64,000 bases of DNA from Flammula alnicola (GCA_015499995.1 JADNRV010000029.1:186001-250000); one strand, 5' to 3'. Positions 1 through 14,596 are shown, counted from the stretch's first letter. Translations and numbers: made by a program. The notes: generated by a model from the sequence alone, not told the origin.

Positions 1-763
1 CACTGGCGAACGTGCCGGTCCTTCTACCAGCAGTACGAAGAAGCGAAAGACGACCGTCCTAGCCACCAAGGTTCAACCACCGCTTGCCACCAAATCGAAA
101 AAATACAAGGACGCCCAACCGGAGCTTGAGCCTGAACCGAAGAAGCGCAAGGCATCTACCTCATCTACCTCTAAAGTAAAGACTAAGAAAGTGGCTAAGG
201 GGTCGGGGTCTGTGAAGAAAGGTGGCAGCAAGCGAGCTGGTTCGAGGAGGGTTTCTCCGATGCCCAGGTTGAATGAAGAAGACGAGAGTGAGAAGGAACG
301 CATCGCGCAAGCCGACATTGATTCACGATGCTACGAATTGACTGTCAAGCCCTTGGCTGATATCTCGCAGGCATATGAAGAGGTTGACGTGTTTGAGGGT
401 CCCCTTAACGCTTGCGCCCCATCCACTACATTTGACGACAAGGTCAAATTTAGCACAGTCAAGGTTCGTCATGGATCTAAATCTATGGCTTGCAACGTGC
501 TAATACACATTTCATATCTACAGGAAACATCCGTCGAGCCTGAGCTTCGTGACTACTTCCAGCCGCCTCAGGCACCTTGCTCTTCGAGCTCCTCTCGTCT
601 GCTCCGGGCCCTCTCTGAGGATGCTCCCGAGCCACGCGCGTTTTCCACTCCGGAGCGAAAACAAATTTACGCTGCGTTCACCTTCTCGTCTCCGTCTACA
701 ACGACCACACGTCTGAGCAAGGCTTCACGCTCAGGAAGCATTTCTCCCGCCGAATTGCTGTAA
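1..763 (+). CDS. C-terminal part of a lysine/serine-rich protein, function unknown
   Basis: The frame is open from base 2, so the gene begins upstream of the window. The first ~80 residues are very rich in Lys, Ser, Thr and Pro and contain several basic clusters (KKRK, EPKKRK, KVKTKK) typical of nuclear localisation signals. An intron is likely at 464-523 (60 nt): GTTCGT donor, TGCTAATAC branch site at 498-506 and CAG acceptor. Removing it keeps the frame and joins STVK to ETSVEPELRDYF. The tail is low complexity and Ser/Thr-rich and ends SISPAELL before TAA at 761-763. I considered a chromatin or kinetochore role such as shugoshin because of the basic, Ser-rich make-up, but no diagnostic motif is visible, so the function stays unknown. 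That it is coding is likely; the product is not recognised. Confidence 0.6.
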   Translation, partial: TGERAGPSTSSTKKRKTTVLATKVQPPLATKSKKYKDAQPELEPEPKKRKASTSSTSKVKTKKVAKGSGSVKKGGSKRAGSRRVSPMPRLNEEDESEKERIAQADIDSRCYELTVKPLADISQAYEEVDVFEGPLNACAPSTTFDDKVKFSTVKVRHGSKSMACNVLIHISYLQETSVEPELRDYFQPPQAPCSSSSSRLLRALSEDAPEPRAFSTPERKQIYAAFTFSSPSTTTTRLSKASRSGSISPAELL

Positions 764-2278
764 CAGCGTTACCCAGCATACATACATCTAATATCGCCTC
801 GCCATCTCCGCGACACATGGCAACCACGCAGCACGAATATAAGGAATGATATCAAGAACGGACAAATACCACAAGCTCATCGCACATCTCGAACGCTATC
901 TGAAATCACAATGCATTCCATATTTTTGCCCGCCCTCTCTGCATGTTTTTGTCGATTTGTATCACGCATCCGGCATTTTATGCACTGCGTAAATTTATTC
1001 ACCGTCTCATTATCAAGTCTCCTCTCTTCATCTCTTTCTCTTTCCTCTTCCCCTCCAACCCATCTCTTCCCGCATTTTTAATCTATCTTATTTTTTCCCT
1101 CTTGCTTTATAGTCCTCTTCGGTTGTCGTCGTTGTTCAACTCTTCCTCATCGCCTTCACTTAACAGGCTATCTGGTTTGGTCATTTCGGTTTCAATGTTT
1201 CAATTTGCACACCATCACCATTTTCATGTCATATTACCCCATCATACAATGCATCGTTTACATTCCGGATCTATGCAATCTTCTCGACTCCGCATACCAC
1301 ATACCATTCATAGTATACTGTACGGGCTCGACACTTCATTCTCCCTTCATTCCTTGCGTTTCTACTCGCATCGTTCCTTCCATTTTTGTCTCGTCCTCTC
1401 TCCTTCCCTCGCAGAAGCTGTCCGTCGCCGTCTCATATCTATTAATTTTTTCCACTCTATTCTCGATCTTTAACTTATTCATTTTGGTGTACATATATGA
1501 ACGCCTGGTGGTCCCTGAATATACGAGCCGTATAAGCACTGTACGAATCTGAGCCTCATGCACCATTTCAAATTTGACTTGCTCCATTTTGCCTTACCGT
1601 ACTGCAAGGTATGTATATACGAGTATATATGACGTGTATATGACGCGTCCAGGCATGTCTGATTCGCCCTCAGGACTTCGCATTATGGTCGAAAATGACC
1701 CAGCTTTATGTCAAACTTGGCACATGTCCCAGCTCTCATGCATCATGTCTCTTGGCATTACACGCTGTTTTAAAATTTCTAGAGAGAAATTATCAACCAC
1801 CTGTCGAAACAACGCCGTGCGTTATAACGTCCCAGACAAGGCTGGTCGACAGGGTTGCATAGGGTTGCATAGGGTTGCATATGCATTAACATGCATCCTG
1901 GATCGCGTCGTGCTGACTGAAAATACCCGACTCGGCGCTCGAGCCAGAATGAGATGCATACCGTATTCTTTGCCTCTCGGGAGCTGGGGGCCGCCAGTTT
2001 TGCTGTTGCATATCCGGAATCCTAGGGAAACAAAAGGAAAAGACAGTAGTAGTCATTCCTCAGAAAGAAATCAAGGCTGAGGCGACGAGGTGCTAAAGCA
2101 GCTGTTGTTGGCGAAAAATACAGAATCCTGATTAAGGAAATAAACTTTAAATACAAATCGTTAACCGACGTAATAGTGGATTGTGTGGCGTTTGCACACT
2201 TTTTACATACAAAATCTACGTGGGCAAGTCGTAGTTTGTCGGAAATAGCAACTTTAAGGGAGGCGGGGAGAAGGACAT
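764..2278. other. Intergenic stretch, no supported gene
   Basis: No convincing gene. The part at about 1010-1470 is strongly pyrimidine-rich on the + strand, and the open frames there (for example 943-1473) are low-complexity by-products. A 168-codon open frame at 1574-2080 shows no recognisable domain and spans the short tandem repeat at 1851-1880. The region lies between the 3' ends of two converging genes, so it probably holds both 3' UTRs. Confidence 0.6.
1851..1880. repeat. Three perfect tandem copies of AGGGTTGCAT
   Basis: The 10-mer AGGGTTGCAT occurs three times head to tail without mismatch, followed by ATGCATTAACATGCAT, which repeats the TGCAT core. It looks like a small intergenic minisatellite. 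No function can be read from it. Confidence 0.9.
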
Positions 2279-4678
2279 TCATGCGGCCTCGTAGACCTTT
2301 TGAAGCACCTCGCCCTCCTTGAAGTCGGCCTTGGACTTGGAATCGATATCGCTAACACTCGTGCTATCGCCATGGTCGTAAGGGAAGTTGGAAACGTCGA
2401 CTTCTTCCCATTTGGTGGTGAATCCGGGGACAGGGAAGAGCCTGTTGAGGGAATAGTACACTAGAGCGGAGACACCAAAGCCGGTGAAGAAGGACATTTG
2501 GTAGATGCGTGTCGCTGCGAGTGGCACCGTCCTACCAGCTTCGAGGAAATAATCAATGGGCTGAAGTAAGGTAGGAGATGGCTTAAACTCACTGGCACCG
2601 GCAAAACCGACGACGTTGATAAGAATACCCGAGATATACGCAGCATAAGCGCTGATAAATGGAGAGTCAGACCAAACGACAATAAAAGAAAGCAACGACT
2701 CTCACCGGAAGTTTACGCCATAAGTATAATAATACCAGCCGTCCTTCTCAGCCTTGTACAAATCTGCGACCTTATAATGACCCCGACGAATGACGTAGTA
2801 TTCGGTGATCTAATGAAAGATGGATGTATCAGAAAATGGATCAGGACCAGATGACGAACGCAATAATTACCATAACTCCAGCGATAGAGCTGAGGAAGAC
2901 AGAGTACGCAGACAAGTAGGAGGTGAAACTGTTGCTGCTTTTGAGGAGATTCCAGGGAAGCATGCAGAGGCCAACGATGGCGGCGACATAACCCCCACGA
3001 CGGATATTCTAGAAACAAATACGCCTGGCTCAGTCTAATCGATAAAGGGAGATCGTAGAATAGAATACGAACAATGAAACGAGGAAAGAGAGCAGTGAGA
3101 TCGCATCCTGCACTGATCGAGTTGGCGGAGATGTTGGTCCCGAGCTAATGAAAACAGTCTGAAAGGGGTGATGTTGTTCCATAGAAATAACCCACTTGAG
3201 CAATGATGAACGCGAAGGAAATAAACCAAACCTGAAAATTAATGTGAGCGGGGACACTAAAATATAAATCCAGAGGTAACATACACCAAACCGTGTGGCA
3301 TGCGAGGGGCTATCATCCAAGAACCGTCCCAAAAGGTCGATGGGTGACCAGATAGCCTCACCATAGATTGTGGCTGAAGAAGAACTGACGATAATACCGA
3401 CAAAGCTGACGAGGGAGAACGATATTGGCACTGCGAAGAATTGTGGCCACAATGCTGCTCCAGGAGTCTTTGATCGAGATGCAAAATCCGGGGCGTTGCT
3501 GCGAATTACGAGTTATAAATTCAATAAGTGAGCAAGGTTACGAAAGATAAAGCGATGGAAATCTACACACGTGACGAGGGTAGCCATGTTACTGATACAC
3601 GACATGAGACTGGCGACCATCGACCAGCTGAGCTCCGATCCATGCACAGTCGACGGGCGATGTATAATGGGGCCGACACCCTTGGCTTTTACAATACACC
3701 AGACGAAGAAGGTCAGGCCGGCAATGGGAGTGACGATGGACTTTAATGTGAAGAGATGGCGACTGACATATTTTGCATGAGCGCGTAAGCCTCAGTGGAC
3801 TTGGAAATAAAATAGAATACTGACATTTGATGGATAGGGAACCAAATGGCTGGAAGCGAGATGAGCCAGAATAGGAAGAAGCACATAAAGTCGCGCGTGT
3901 TCGTCCCAGAAGACGCAGGAAGATGGTTCGCTATATGATGTATAAGCGCCATGAGGACGGCTCCGTGAGAAGGACAGATGGAAAACTCACGAATGTCATT
4001 GACACTCGGCCACATCGCGCGAAGCATAATCTTGACACAATCTCCACCTATGCTCGCTTGAACGCCATACCACACACTGAGCCGGAGATAAATAAGCGAT
4101 CATTACAAAATTCTGGCGAGAGGAAACCACGCACCATGCCATAGCACCTCGGTTGAATGTGCACCATAAGCTTCCGTACAGTCCGAAGCTCGTCCGAGCG
4201 ACGACAGGGAAAGTGACATGGAAAATGGCACCAGGTCTGGCGTTCATGACGATGAAAGGCGCGACGAAACCGTAGCCTATCCAGACACATATCCAGGCTT
4301 GCCACCACGAGAGACCCAGTTGCACCATTGAGGATACGATCATCCATCTATCAAATCAAAATAACTTGTTGATCGAGAGTTTCTAGCACGAAACGAGAGG
4401 AAACGCATACGTGTTGACATTGAAGGAGTCCGCAATCCAGCTAAGAACGAAAGTTAGTATATACAGTGAAGTGCAGGCGTAGAGATCGACGTACAAAGAG
4501 ACAAAGTTGATCGACCGCCATGTCCACTGCGATTCAGGAACAGGAGCCAAATCGTCGTTCTGCAAACTGATAAACGCCTCATCGCATAAGAAAGGCAAGA
4601 TCAACTCACAGACAAGAACATCTGCTTGTAGGTCAAGCCTTGTGCACGAGGCACTTCGAGTTTCTCCAGAATCCCCAT
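2279..4678 (-). CDS. NCS1 family permease (uracil/allantoin type)
   Basis: Proton-coupled plasma membrane permease for a nucleobase or related nitrogen compound. It starts at [13 protein letters not shown] (4678) and ends KVYEAA-TGA (2279). About ten short introns interrupt it. In order: [11 protein letters not shown] near the N-terminus; [14 protein letters not shown]; the family signature [30 protein letters not shown]; a long hydrophobic span [63 protein letters not shown]; and further membrane spans to a hydrophilic tail. The RTSFG-YG and WYG-Q motifs and the order of segments are those of the fungal Fur-type branch (uracil, allantoin, uridine permeases). The exact substrate cannot be read. 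No frame break was seen. GATAAG sites cluster upstream, which fits nitrogen control of this family. Confidence 0.88.
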
Positions 4679-4817
4679 GACGTGTTAGGCTATTTGATTG
4701 TGCGTTGGAGGCGTCGTCAAAGGTGAAGACCCTGCAAAGGTGGCCAGGTGAAGCAGAGGATGTGTGGGAAGGGATCTCAGACGAAAAAGCTCATAACCTC
4801 GACTTCTTAAGTGTCCA

Positions 4818-5463
4818 CTTATCTCCTTCAATCAACCTGTAAAGTAATCATCCGCGCAGATATACGGAATTGGACCGGGCCCCTTGATGGGTCCTCGCAG
4901 GATAAGCCCCGCCACGAAGGAGAAATGAAGGATAGAAGACTGTATCTGCAAAACTAGTCGGTGTATTCAGGCGACCAGGTAGCGAACGATCGTGTTGCAA
5001 GATACTCACCATATCATATATGTCCCTTTATTTTCAAGTTCGGAAGTAGAGTCGGACTGATTGCGGTAATGAATTCCTTGGACCTTCCTTGGGTAGGCGC
5101 GTAAGAAACAATCGATACATCTTATCTGACACTTATCTCAAGTACGGGGAAATGCAAATCCATCAAAGGACGCCGGCCTTGGAATTCTTGGACTGGGAAG
5201 ACGGACACACCAGATAAGATAAATAGAAGCCCGGTGTTGAAGCGAAAGCGACAGCTTCACGGCGCCACATGCTCTGCTAGTGTAAGCTCTCGAAGAACAA
5301 CTTCTTGTCAGCGACGACAAGTGGGCAACTAGACACGAAACTTTCCACTTAGCTTCCACCCTTCCACAGAATTCGACCGTCGTCGACAAAATCGCAATGT
5401 GATTCAAGCAATCCGTGAGTTCCAAGCCCTTCCCCAAATCCCCGTATGTGATAAGGTGATAAG
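4818..5463. promoter_or_regulatory. Cluster of GATAAG sites upstream of the permease
   Basis: GATAAG, or its complement CTTATC, occurs at about 4818-4823, 4901-4906, 5121-5126, 5132-5137, 5213-5218, 5450-5455 and 5458-5463, plus a GATAAA at 5218-5223. That is seven GATAAG sites in ~650 bp, against about 0.3 expected by chance on both strands. GATAAG is the known binding core of fungal GATA-type nitrogen regulators (AreA/NIT2 family). The cluster sits 140-785 bp upstream of the permease start, so nitrogen catabolite control is a reasonable inference. Confidence 0.6.
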
Positions 5464-6142
5464 GAAGCCCAGGGGATTAGCGCTATTTTTATAACCAGTT
5501 AAGCTTATTAGCAAGAAAGGAACCAGGTCGTTTGAATTTGAAAATTTGAAGTTCGGACACGAACCGCTTAGCCCAGTTGCACGTGACCACCCCAACAGTC
5601 TTGACATGCTTGACAGACGAAGCTAAAAACGAGTTACGACGCCGAATCCGCTCACTTCTCAGAATGCACCACAGCAAATTGCACGGTATGGCCATACTCA
5701 ACGTTGTCGGGCAACCGTGTTCGAAGCCATGCATCGTATTTGAAGCCGGACAATATTCTTTTGATTTGATTCCAGCGGAAACTAACGCACCATGATATGA
5801 TATATCAGACAGGCCAGCTCGCATGTCCATCAGCAAACCTGGGGGACGCGGCAGAGTGCTGCCGAGCGCTACATAGTGCCATAGTGTCATAGCATAGGGT
5901 ACCGAATGCGTAGCGTTACATAGCATTCTCACGTTTATATATAGATGCGGCAGCGCACTATGGCCCACTATGGATTGCTATATAGCATTAGGCCATGTCT
6001 TCACAGTTCTATGCTGGGCTTCCTCTGCAGGGCCTTTTGTATTCAATCATGGCATACTATTCTGTAGGTCTCGAGATGATAGCTAACAATGTAATATATT
6101 TGAACTACCGAATACACATGTAAATACTAGACTAAAGGCCAG
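5464..6142. other. Intergenic, with a CACTATGG/CATAG-rich tract
   Basis: No supported gene; a 159-codon open frame at 5489-5968 (-) has no recognisable features. Bases 5868-5995 are full of near-repeats of (C)ACTATGG, CATAG and GCTATATAGC, similar in flavour to tracts near 10.38-10.47 kb and 31.32-31.38 kb. Confidence 0.5.
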
Positions 6143-8388
6143 TCAATGTACACGAGATGGTAATCGAGGGTAATCATCGCCGGCGTTGGAGCTGGTGCCA
6201 TTACCGACACCGTTTAAGATACCTCCCAAGGCCGAACTTGAGAAGGAGGCGGGAGGCGGGGTGGTGGACGAATCTGCAGCTGAGGAAGAAGCGGATGGGG
6301 TAACAGAGGCCGAAGGGGACAACAAAGCAGAGGTGGAGGGTGAGCTGGCAGACGAATCTGTGGCAGAGTTGGGTGTAGTCGAGGGCTCACCTTCCACTAA
6401 CACGCATGTCGACGATCCTGTATCTAGAGAATATAGCTAGCTATCAGCACACCATGCCATTGAAAAGGTATGAACGATGCTCGTACTTACAGTCTTCATT
6501 CGTGCTCACCTGCTTCTATCCCCAGGTGTCGACGAATGAACCCACACCACCCAGCCTCGATCTATGCCAGAGAGTAGCTATGCTCGGCGCATGTACATTA
6601 CCCCTCTGCCTATATCCTCGCATGCTGAGGAACCAGGCCCTCGATAGCAACACTATGTCTGGATTGCTGGAAAACACAGTGAGTGGGGTCAGGAGGGCAG
6701 TAGAAACGAAGTAATCATGCACCCAGCGAGGCCAGGTAAGCCATCCACAACCCCTTGCCCCTCTCTACCCTCGCCGATGACGTCCGCGGCTGTCTAGCTC
6801 ACAGACGGCATTTCGAATGCTGCAGAGAGAGAAGGAAGATGGTGAGCACACGTCTCCAACCTGATCAGAACGGACAGAACACTCACAGTATACACATACA
6901 GCGCATCGATGGCTGTTCCGCAGCCATCTCCTGCCGCTCCGTATGCCCACCACCAACCCAAACCCATGCATAACCCGCCGAGTGTCCACTGTGCTGCCAA
7001 AGTAAAAGGGGGCATCGATAGGTGGCGAGACATTAGGCTGACATGTTGAAAGTGGGGGATGCGTGCTGGCCCGCAATGCTGGCCACTTCCAGCATGATCT
7101 CGCAGTCGGCGGGTGGGGGTGCTGGTTCAGACGTGGCTAACCTAGACGTAAAAGGTGAGTGAAAGACTATCCATGACTGAAATACGACACGTACTGAATG
7201 TTGAATACTCGCTTCATCCCTCTCACCATCGCCGCCCCACGGACTCATAGAATCCACCCCGAACCCTGCCTGCGATCCATCCATCACCGGCTGGCCACCT
7301 CCAGAACCGCCCAAATGAAGTCCTTGCCCTGCCTTGCTGATAGGTCATGTCATCTAGTTACTATCTAAGTAGATCATAGAGAGGATGAATCGTAAGTACA
7401 CGCCCACCTCTGAACACAAAACGAACGAAATACTCACTGACAATTTGTCTCCTGCGTCTTTCTGAATCACAGCTACCCCTTTGTTCATTGGTTCCGCTGC
7501 TCTCGCTCGCTCGCCCTTGACTGTGATTGCCAGAAAGCTGGTGTAGCCGCTGACAGCGAGGACAAGAGACATTGTTTGGGATGTTAGATAAGGCGAGGGT
7601 GCGAAGGCGGAGGGTGTGCATTCAAGGTTCCAGCTTTCCGTGCATCGTTAGGCCTGCAAGGAGCAAAAACGTATGTAAGTATACGCATCTGCATCCCAAA
7701 TCAGGATGCGTAGGTAGCGGGGTTGGCTTACCGACGAGCGAGCGGCTACGTTGCTGGTGCGACTCTCCTTGCCTAATCCCTGCGTAATCCGTTTTGTCGT
7801 GGTAACGACAGCTTCTCGTCGTGTTTCTAGCTGATGAAAGATGTCCGATAAGTAGGGTATGACCGAGCGGAGATGTGTGTGACTGACCTTTTGGCGGTTT
7901 CAAGGTATGTACAGCTGTATCGATGAGGGGATAGGGTGCCTTGGGGACGGTACATCGCCGTCCTGTCCCTCTTCATTGTTGGTGGCACTGACAGGCGCTC
8001 GTTTGTTCGATCTCGCTTAACATTGGGTGAAGTGCTGGCAACTGAGTTTGAGGACGTGGCCGATGCACTGCTACCGCTACCCGAGCCATCGGTAGGAGTG
8101 GCTGCTCCATTGTTACCAGCTGCAAGGGGGCGATTAAGAGGCTGCCAATGTCAGTTCAAATAAGGGGGACTTACAGAGACCCAAAATATTGAGAGTGTCG
8201 CCGACGATGTCCCTCTCCTCAAACTGCCTCTTGATATCGATAGATCGAGGAGCATGAGAGTTCACCGGTGAATGGCGGTCTCGGGCGTTGTAGCGGTGGC
8301 GATGGTGGACGACTTTGACAATGTGATGGCGAGGTGACAGAGGGGCCAAGGAAGTGGTGACATGGTGGGGAGAAAGAAAGCGATGCAA
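6143..8388 (-). CDS. Probable Ser-rich multi-exon gene(s), structure unresolved
   Basis: Several exon-like pieces lie on the - strand with plausible splice sites, but I could not join them into one frame. The first begins MHRFLSPHHVTTS (8388), continues to FEERDIVGDTLNILGL, and joins after an intron (donor GTAAGT, acceptor CTTGCAG) to SGNNGAATPTDGSGSGSSAS. A later piece reads ETRREAVVTTTKRITQGLGK, flanked by GTCAGT...TAG and GTAAGC. Further pieces are MSLVLAVSGYTSFLAITV (from 7572), GGSGGGQPVMDGSQAGFG, a hydrophobic LGGLCMGLGWWWAYGAAG, and a Ser/Pro/Ala-rich C-terminus ending LPSRVH (6143). The Ser/Gly/Thr composition suggests a secreted or cell-surface protein, possibly two genes. Frame changes between exons may reflect missing single bases, as seen elsewhere in this window. 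No family is recognised. Confidence 0.35.
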
Positions 8389-8852
8389 CGAGATTGAAAT
8401 TTCGTTAAGTCCAAATTTCTATTTGCGGACATCAACCATGTCACGTGAAGGAATTGTACAACATTGTGCACGACTGTTTTATTTAAGTGGCGAGATCTCT
8501 TTTAATACATGTATATGTAACACTCCATAGTCTATCAATGATACTGTATTTAAACAACTATATACATACACAGGCAATGGTCTGCACGGAAATTTCCCGC
8601 GGGCGACGGTGCAAGCAGACTGAGGGCCAGCCTAAAGGTTACCAACAGTTTGATCTGGAAGCAACTCACATTTTTAAATCTCAGTCGGCTGATGGTCACT
8701 GAGCGTAGGCTGCCTGCGATCTCGGCTAACAGCCTGCGGGCAGCTTGAAGGTCGATTAGTGCGCACTATACCGCATTTGGTAAACTCTCCGAGACCACAA
8801 TCCTGGTCTATTCACGAAAATGAGCTTGAATTCAATATTTATTGCACCTGTA

Positions 8853-9610
8853 GGGTGTATGTACCACGAGAACAGGAGGGAAATAGCAACAGGGACATAA
8901 TGTAATATAAATATGGCAAGACTAAGAACTTCCAGCGAAGATAAATCAAACCGGGTCGAGGCGGTATCGTGACGTGGCGCCGTTCGAGAATAATCTCTCG
9001 CCATTGCTTGAAAGCATGTCTATAGAAGGATGATATGATACCTCTATCTATCATGAACAGGAGCAATGAAAGAACTTACACTGGGGCGGATGTCTTCGAT
9101 GACCATAATTGAAGGTCTTCCGAGTGAAGCTTGTGCTGACTCCTTGGGGCCAAAAGTGATACCATTGGAGGTCAGAAGAGGGGGCTGAGGGCTACTCAAG
9201 CACGGAGGGAGGAAGGATGGGCAGCGGAAAGCGAGGGGGAGGAGGGAGTCCGAACCGAAGGACTTGTGCGTTGGTTGAAGTTCAACGTTCAACATGGAGG
9301 GAGAGGACAAGTTTGCTGGCAGTCACAGCGTGATGCGAAGGCGGAAATTTCTCTAAGTCCACAAGCGACGCGCTGCCCGGAGCTAGCCGTGCATGGGAAC
9401 GGCAGTTTGTAGGCAGAGTACAAGCAAATATACACGATACGTACAAGCACAGTCCATAGGTGATGTACTAGTGGTGTTTGCTGGCAACCAATAGTTTAAA
9501 TACACGAGAAGCTTGTAGGTCAATTTACGCTCTGCTTGGAGGCTAGCTTACAGGTCACCTGCAAGTTGCACGGCCTACGGGTGACCTGCGCGTGAACCAT
9601 TGGCTGTGTA
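8853..9610. repeat. Tandem duplication, copy A (~758 bp)
   Basis: Starts at GGGTGTATGTACCACGAG and ends at GGCTGTGTA. It matches copy B base for base except for scattered substitutions and a few small indels. It contains CAGGTCACC...GGGTGACCTG, an inverted repeat that can fold into a hairpin near its right end (about 9550-9585). On the - strand it holds two spliceable open pieces: MSSPSMLNVELQPTHKSFGS (from 9310), then after GTAAGT...TATAG a piece with the hydrophobic stretch SLAIFILHYVPVAISLLFSW. Whether these encode a real small membrane protein is unclear. Confidence 0.85.
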
Positions 9611-10361
9611 GGGCATATGTACCACGAGAACAGGAGGGAAATAGCAACAGGGACATAATGTAATATAAATATGGCAAGACTAGGAACTTCCAGCGAAGAT
9701 AAATCAAACCGGGTCGAGGCGGCATCGTGACGTGGCGCCGTTTGAGAATAACCTCTCGCCATTGCTTGAAAGCATGTCTATAGAAGGATGGTGAGACCTC
9801 TATCTATCATGAACAGGGGTAATGAAAGAACTTACACTGGGGGGGATGTCTTCGATGACCATAATTGAAGGTCTTCCGAATCAAGCTTGTGCTGACTCCT
9901 TGGTGCCAAAAGTGATACCATTGGAGATCAGAAGAGGAGGCTGAGGGCTACTCAAGCACGGAGGGAGGAAGGATGGGCAGCGGAAAGCGAGGGGGAGGAG
10001 GGAGTCAGAACTGAAGGACTCGTGCGTTGGTTGAAGTTCAACATGGCGGGAGAGGACAAGTTTGCTGGCAGTCACAGTGTGATGTGAAGGCGGAAATTTC
10101 TCACTAAGTCCACAAGCGACGCGCTGCCCGGAGCTAGCCGTGCATGGGAACGGCAGTCTGTAGGCAGAGTACAAGCAGATATACAAGATATGTACAAGCA
10201 CAGTACGTAGGTGATGTGCTGGCGGTGTTTGCTGGCAACCAGTGGTTTAAATACACGAGAAACTTGTAGGTCAATTTACGCTCTGCTTACAGGCTAGCTG
10301 ACAGGTCACCTGCAAGTTGCACGGCCTACGGGTGACCTGCACGTGAACCATTGGCTGTGTA
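9611..10361. repeat. Tandem duplication, copy B (~751 bp)
   Basis: Direct continuation of copy A, starting GGGCATATGTACCACGAG and ending at the same GGCTGTGTA. The - strand open frame is damaged relative to copy A: six bases after the copy-A start region are absent, and a TGA follows KESAQA where copy A reads ASLG. The hydrophobic piece MARGYSQTAPRHDAASTRFD (9762) is kept. If the unit is a gene, copy B is probably not functional. Confidence 0.85.
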
Positions 10362-11162
10362 TTTGAGTAAGGGGCCCAGTGCGCTAAAGTGCTACGTAGT
10401 GGCCTATCATTGCTATGGCCACTATAGTCGCTATAGCTGCATTAAGGAACACTATGACAGACTATGGGAAAAATCACGGTTTGCTGATGCTCTTCCGCCT
10501 TCATTCGCTCCTTGAATACAGCCAGGACCTCACAGGCGGCATCGTCCCAATAGCTCTTCAAAAAATTCACCCGCACCGAGGCTCATCTGCAAAATTGCGG
10601 CAAGTGAGGCGTGAATAGCGAATAGCGGCATAAAATGAAACTTGATAAACGTACAGAGGTTGATACTGGATCGCCGTCCAAGGCAGGTCACCCTACGAAA
10701 TATGCTACATACTGTTAGGTGAGAATGTTGAAAGGGGGCAATATCGGGATGGGATTTGTCTCTCCTTTTCGTGAGAACACATTCATATCCGCCACGGATG
10801 AGTTGCTTACAAAAATGTCAGTAAAACTGAAAAGTAGAAGCAAAGAGTCATCTGTGTACTTGTTCTTTAAATGAGCTCCCGGGCCTCTCTGACTTGACAC
10901 CTTGTCCCAGAAGCGAAACAGTGTCCTCCGGGTTGGCGTGGTGATTTCACTGGGAGTGGTGTTGGGCTGCATTGTGTAGCAGTTATTTAGTTTGACTAAT
11001 GGCGTAATTAGCATCTGCTCAACAGTCGAAAGAGAGAAGGACCGACAAGGGAATAATAGATGTGTTCGCCATGTTACGCCGAGGCTTCAAAGCAATAAGG
11101 GTGGATCCTCTCCGTTGCGACGACATGCCAAAATCGCAGAAGCCACATAACACTGTCCTTCA
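10362..11162. other. Intergenic, CTATAG-rich tract, no clear gene
   Basis: Bases 10380-10470 contain repeated GCTACGTAG, GCTATGGCCACTATAG and TCGCTATAGC motifs able to form small hairpins. A 99-codon open frame at 10715-11014 (-) includes MQPNTTPSEITTPTRRTLFR, which looks protein-like and could be an exon of the weak gene just upstream, but no splice chain could be established. Confidence 0.4.
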
Positions 11163-11507
11163 TCACCTCCGCAGTCCTTCGCATACACGAGCATGGCAGT
11201 CATAACCCTGTGAAGGTGTACCGTCACTGGGGGTTTCCACGGCCACATTGGAATGTGTTCTCTTGGCGGGACACGAAATCATTGACGACTTTATCTGCAG
11301 AGGAGACAAGTGCCTCGAGGAGTCGAGGGCGATCTTGGTCTCTTGGATGCGGGCAATATCGTTCTGAAGGGCGCTATAGGTCGCGATTGCAGAGAGTGTG
11401 TTGATGGAAGCCACAGAGGAACTTCGGTGTGGGACATTGGAGTATGCGTTGGAGTGGTTTTTCCGATCATTTTTTTTTACTAAAAGGTTTTTACGTAACC
11501 TGAACAA
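11163..11507 (-). CDS. Hypothetical protein or exon, weak support
   Basis: A 114-codon open frame begins MFRLRKNLLVKKNDRKNH and continues through SSSVASINTLSAIATYSALQ and NDIARIQETKIALDSSR. The start is basic and the centre has heptad-like spacing that could form a short helix. Composition looks coding, unlike most frames nearby. No domain is recognised. It could be the first exon of a gene continuing to about 10715. Confidence 0.3.
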   Translation of the reverse strand: MFRLRKNLLVKKNDRKNHSNAYSNVPHRSSSVASINTLSAIATYSALQNDIARIQETKIALDSSRHLSPLQIKSSMISCPAKRTHSNVAVETPSDGTPSQGYDCHARVCEGLRR

Positions 11508-12311
11508 GTAACTGGCGGCTAATTGTGTCGAAGCGCCCCTCTCAATGCACTTGGACCCATATACTTATACTTTGATTATTTGGTTAGTAGCCCAAGCCCA
11601 AGTGGGATCGGAAAAAACTGCTCCAACAGTACAGTATGCCAATTGTAGGTAATGCAAGATCCGGGATAGTATATATAATGCTTGGACCAGTATTCGTAAG
11701 ATACTCGGAATGAGACGGTCCCGGGCAAACGATGCATCCGTATCAACCCTTAAGATCAATACGTCTTGGAGGTAAAGATAACGCAGAATGAAATACAAAG
11801 ACGTTGAGGAGTCAGGGTCCCTCTCTTGACCAACTCTTGACTCGACATCCTATTGGCTAGTAATTTCAAACCTCTTCGAAGATTTTTAGACCCTTAAATT
11901 GTAATCGATGAATCCCCCTCTCTGCAGCAGTGTCTGCACCTCTTGTGTGTCCCGGCTCCAGGAATCCGAGGCAGATCGGGTAGAGAGCTTCGGCTTCACA
12001 TAAGGCAACGGGATCGGTTTCGGGCGCTTAACTTTTAGCAACTATAATTACTATATGCACATGTGTTATTTATAGATTTTGCCTGCGTATCGTGCTAGCG
12101 CTCATGCAGGTTGATTTCTAAATACCCGAGGAATTTCCGTTTCTCAGATACGTAGTTCAAAACCTCTTGGGGAATGCTAACGACATAGGGATGAACTCGA
12201 GTCTATCGGCGCGATATATTCAAGTCTGTGATTTGTTACAGCATACATTTGAACTACATTTCCTTCTTGTAAAATCCCCAATTTGCAAGATTAAAGGTCG
12301 ACGAATAACAT
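11508..12311. other. Intergenic, no gene seen
   Basis: AT-rich stretch between the weak open frame and the 3' end of the PFK-2 gene. Nothing recognisable on either strand. Confidence 0.6.

Positions 12312-14596
<2,285 letters not shown>

Noticed and set aside
943..1552. Overlapping + frames of 176 and 115 codons
   Set aside because: Pyrimidine-rich low-complexity DNA in a 3' flank; no domain, no codon character.
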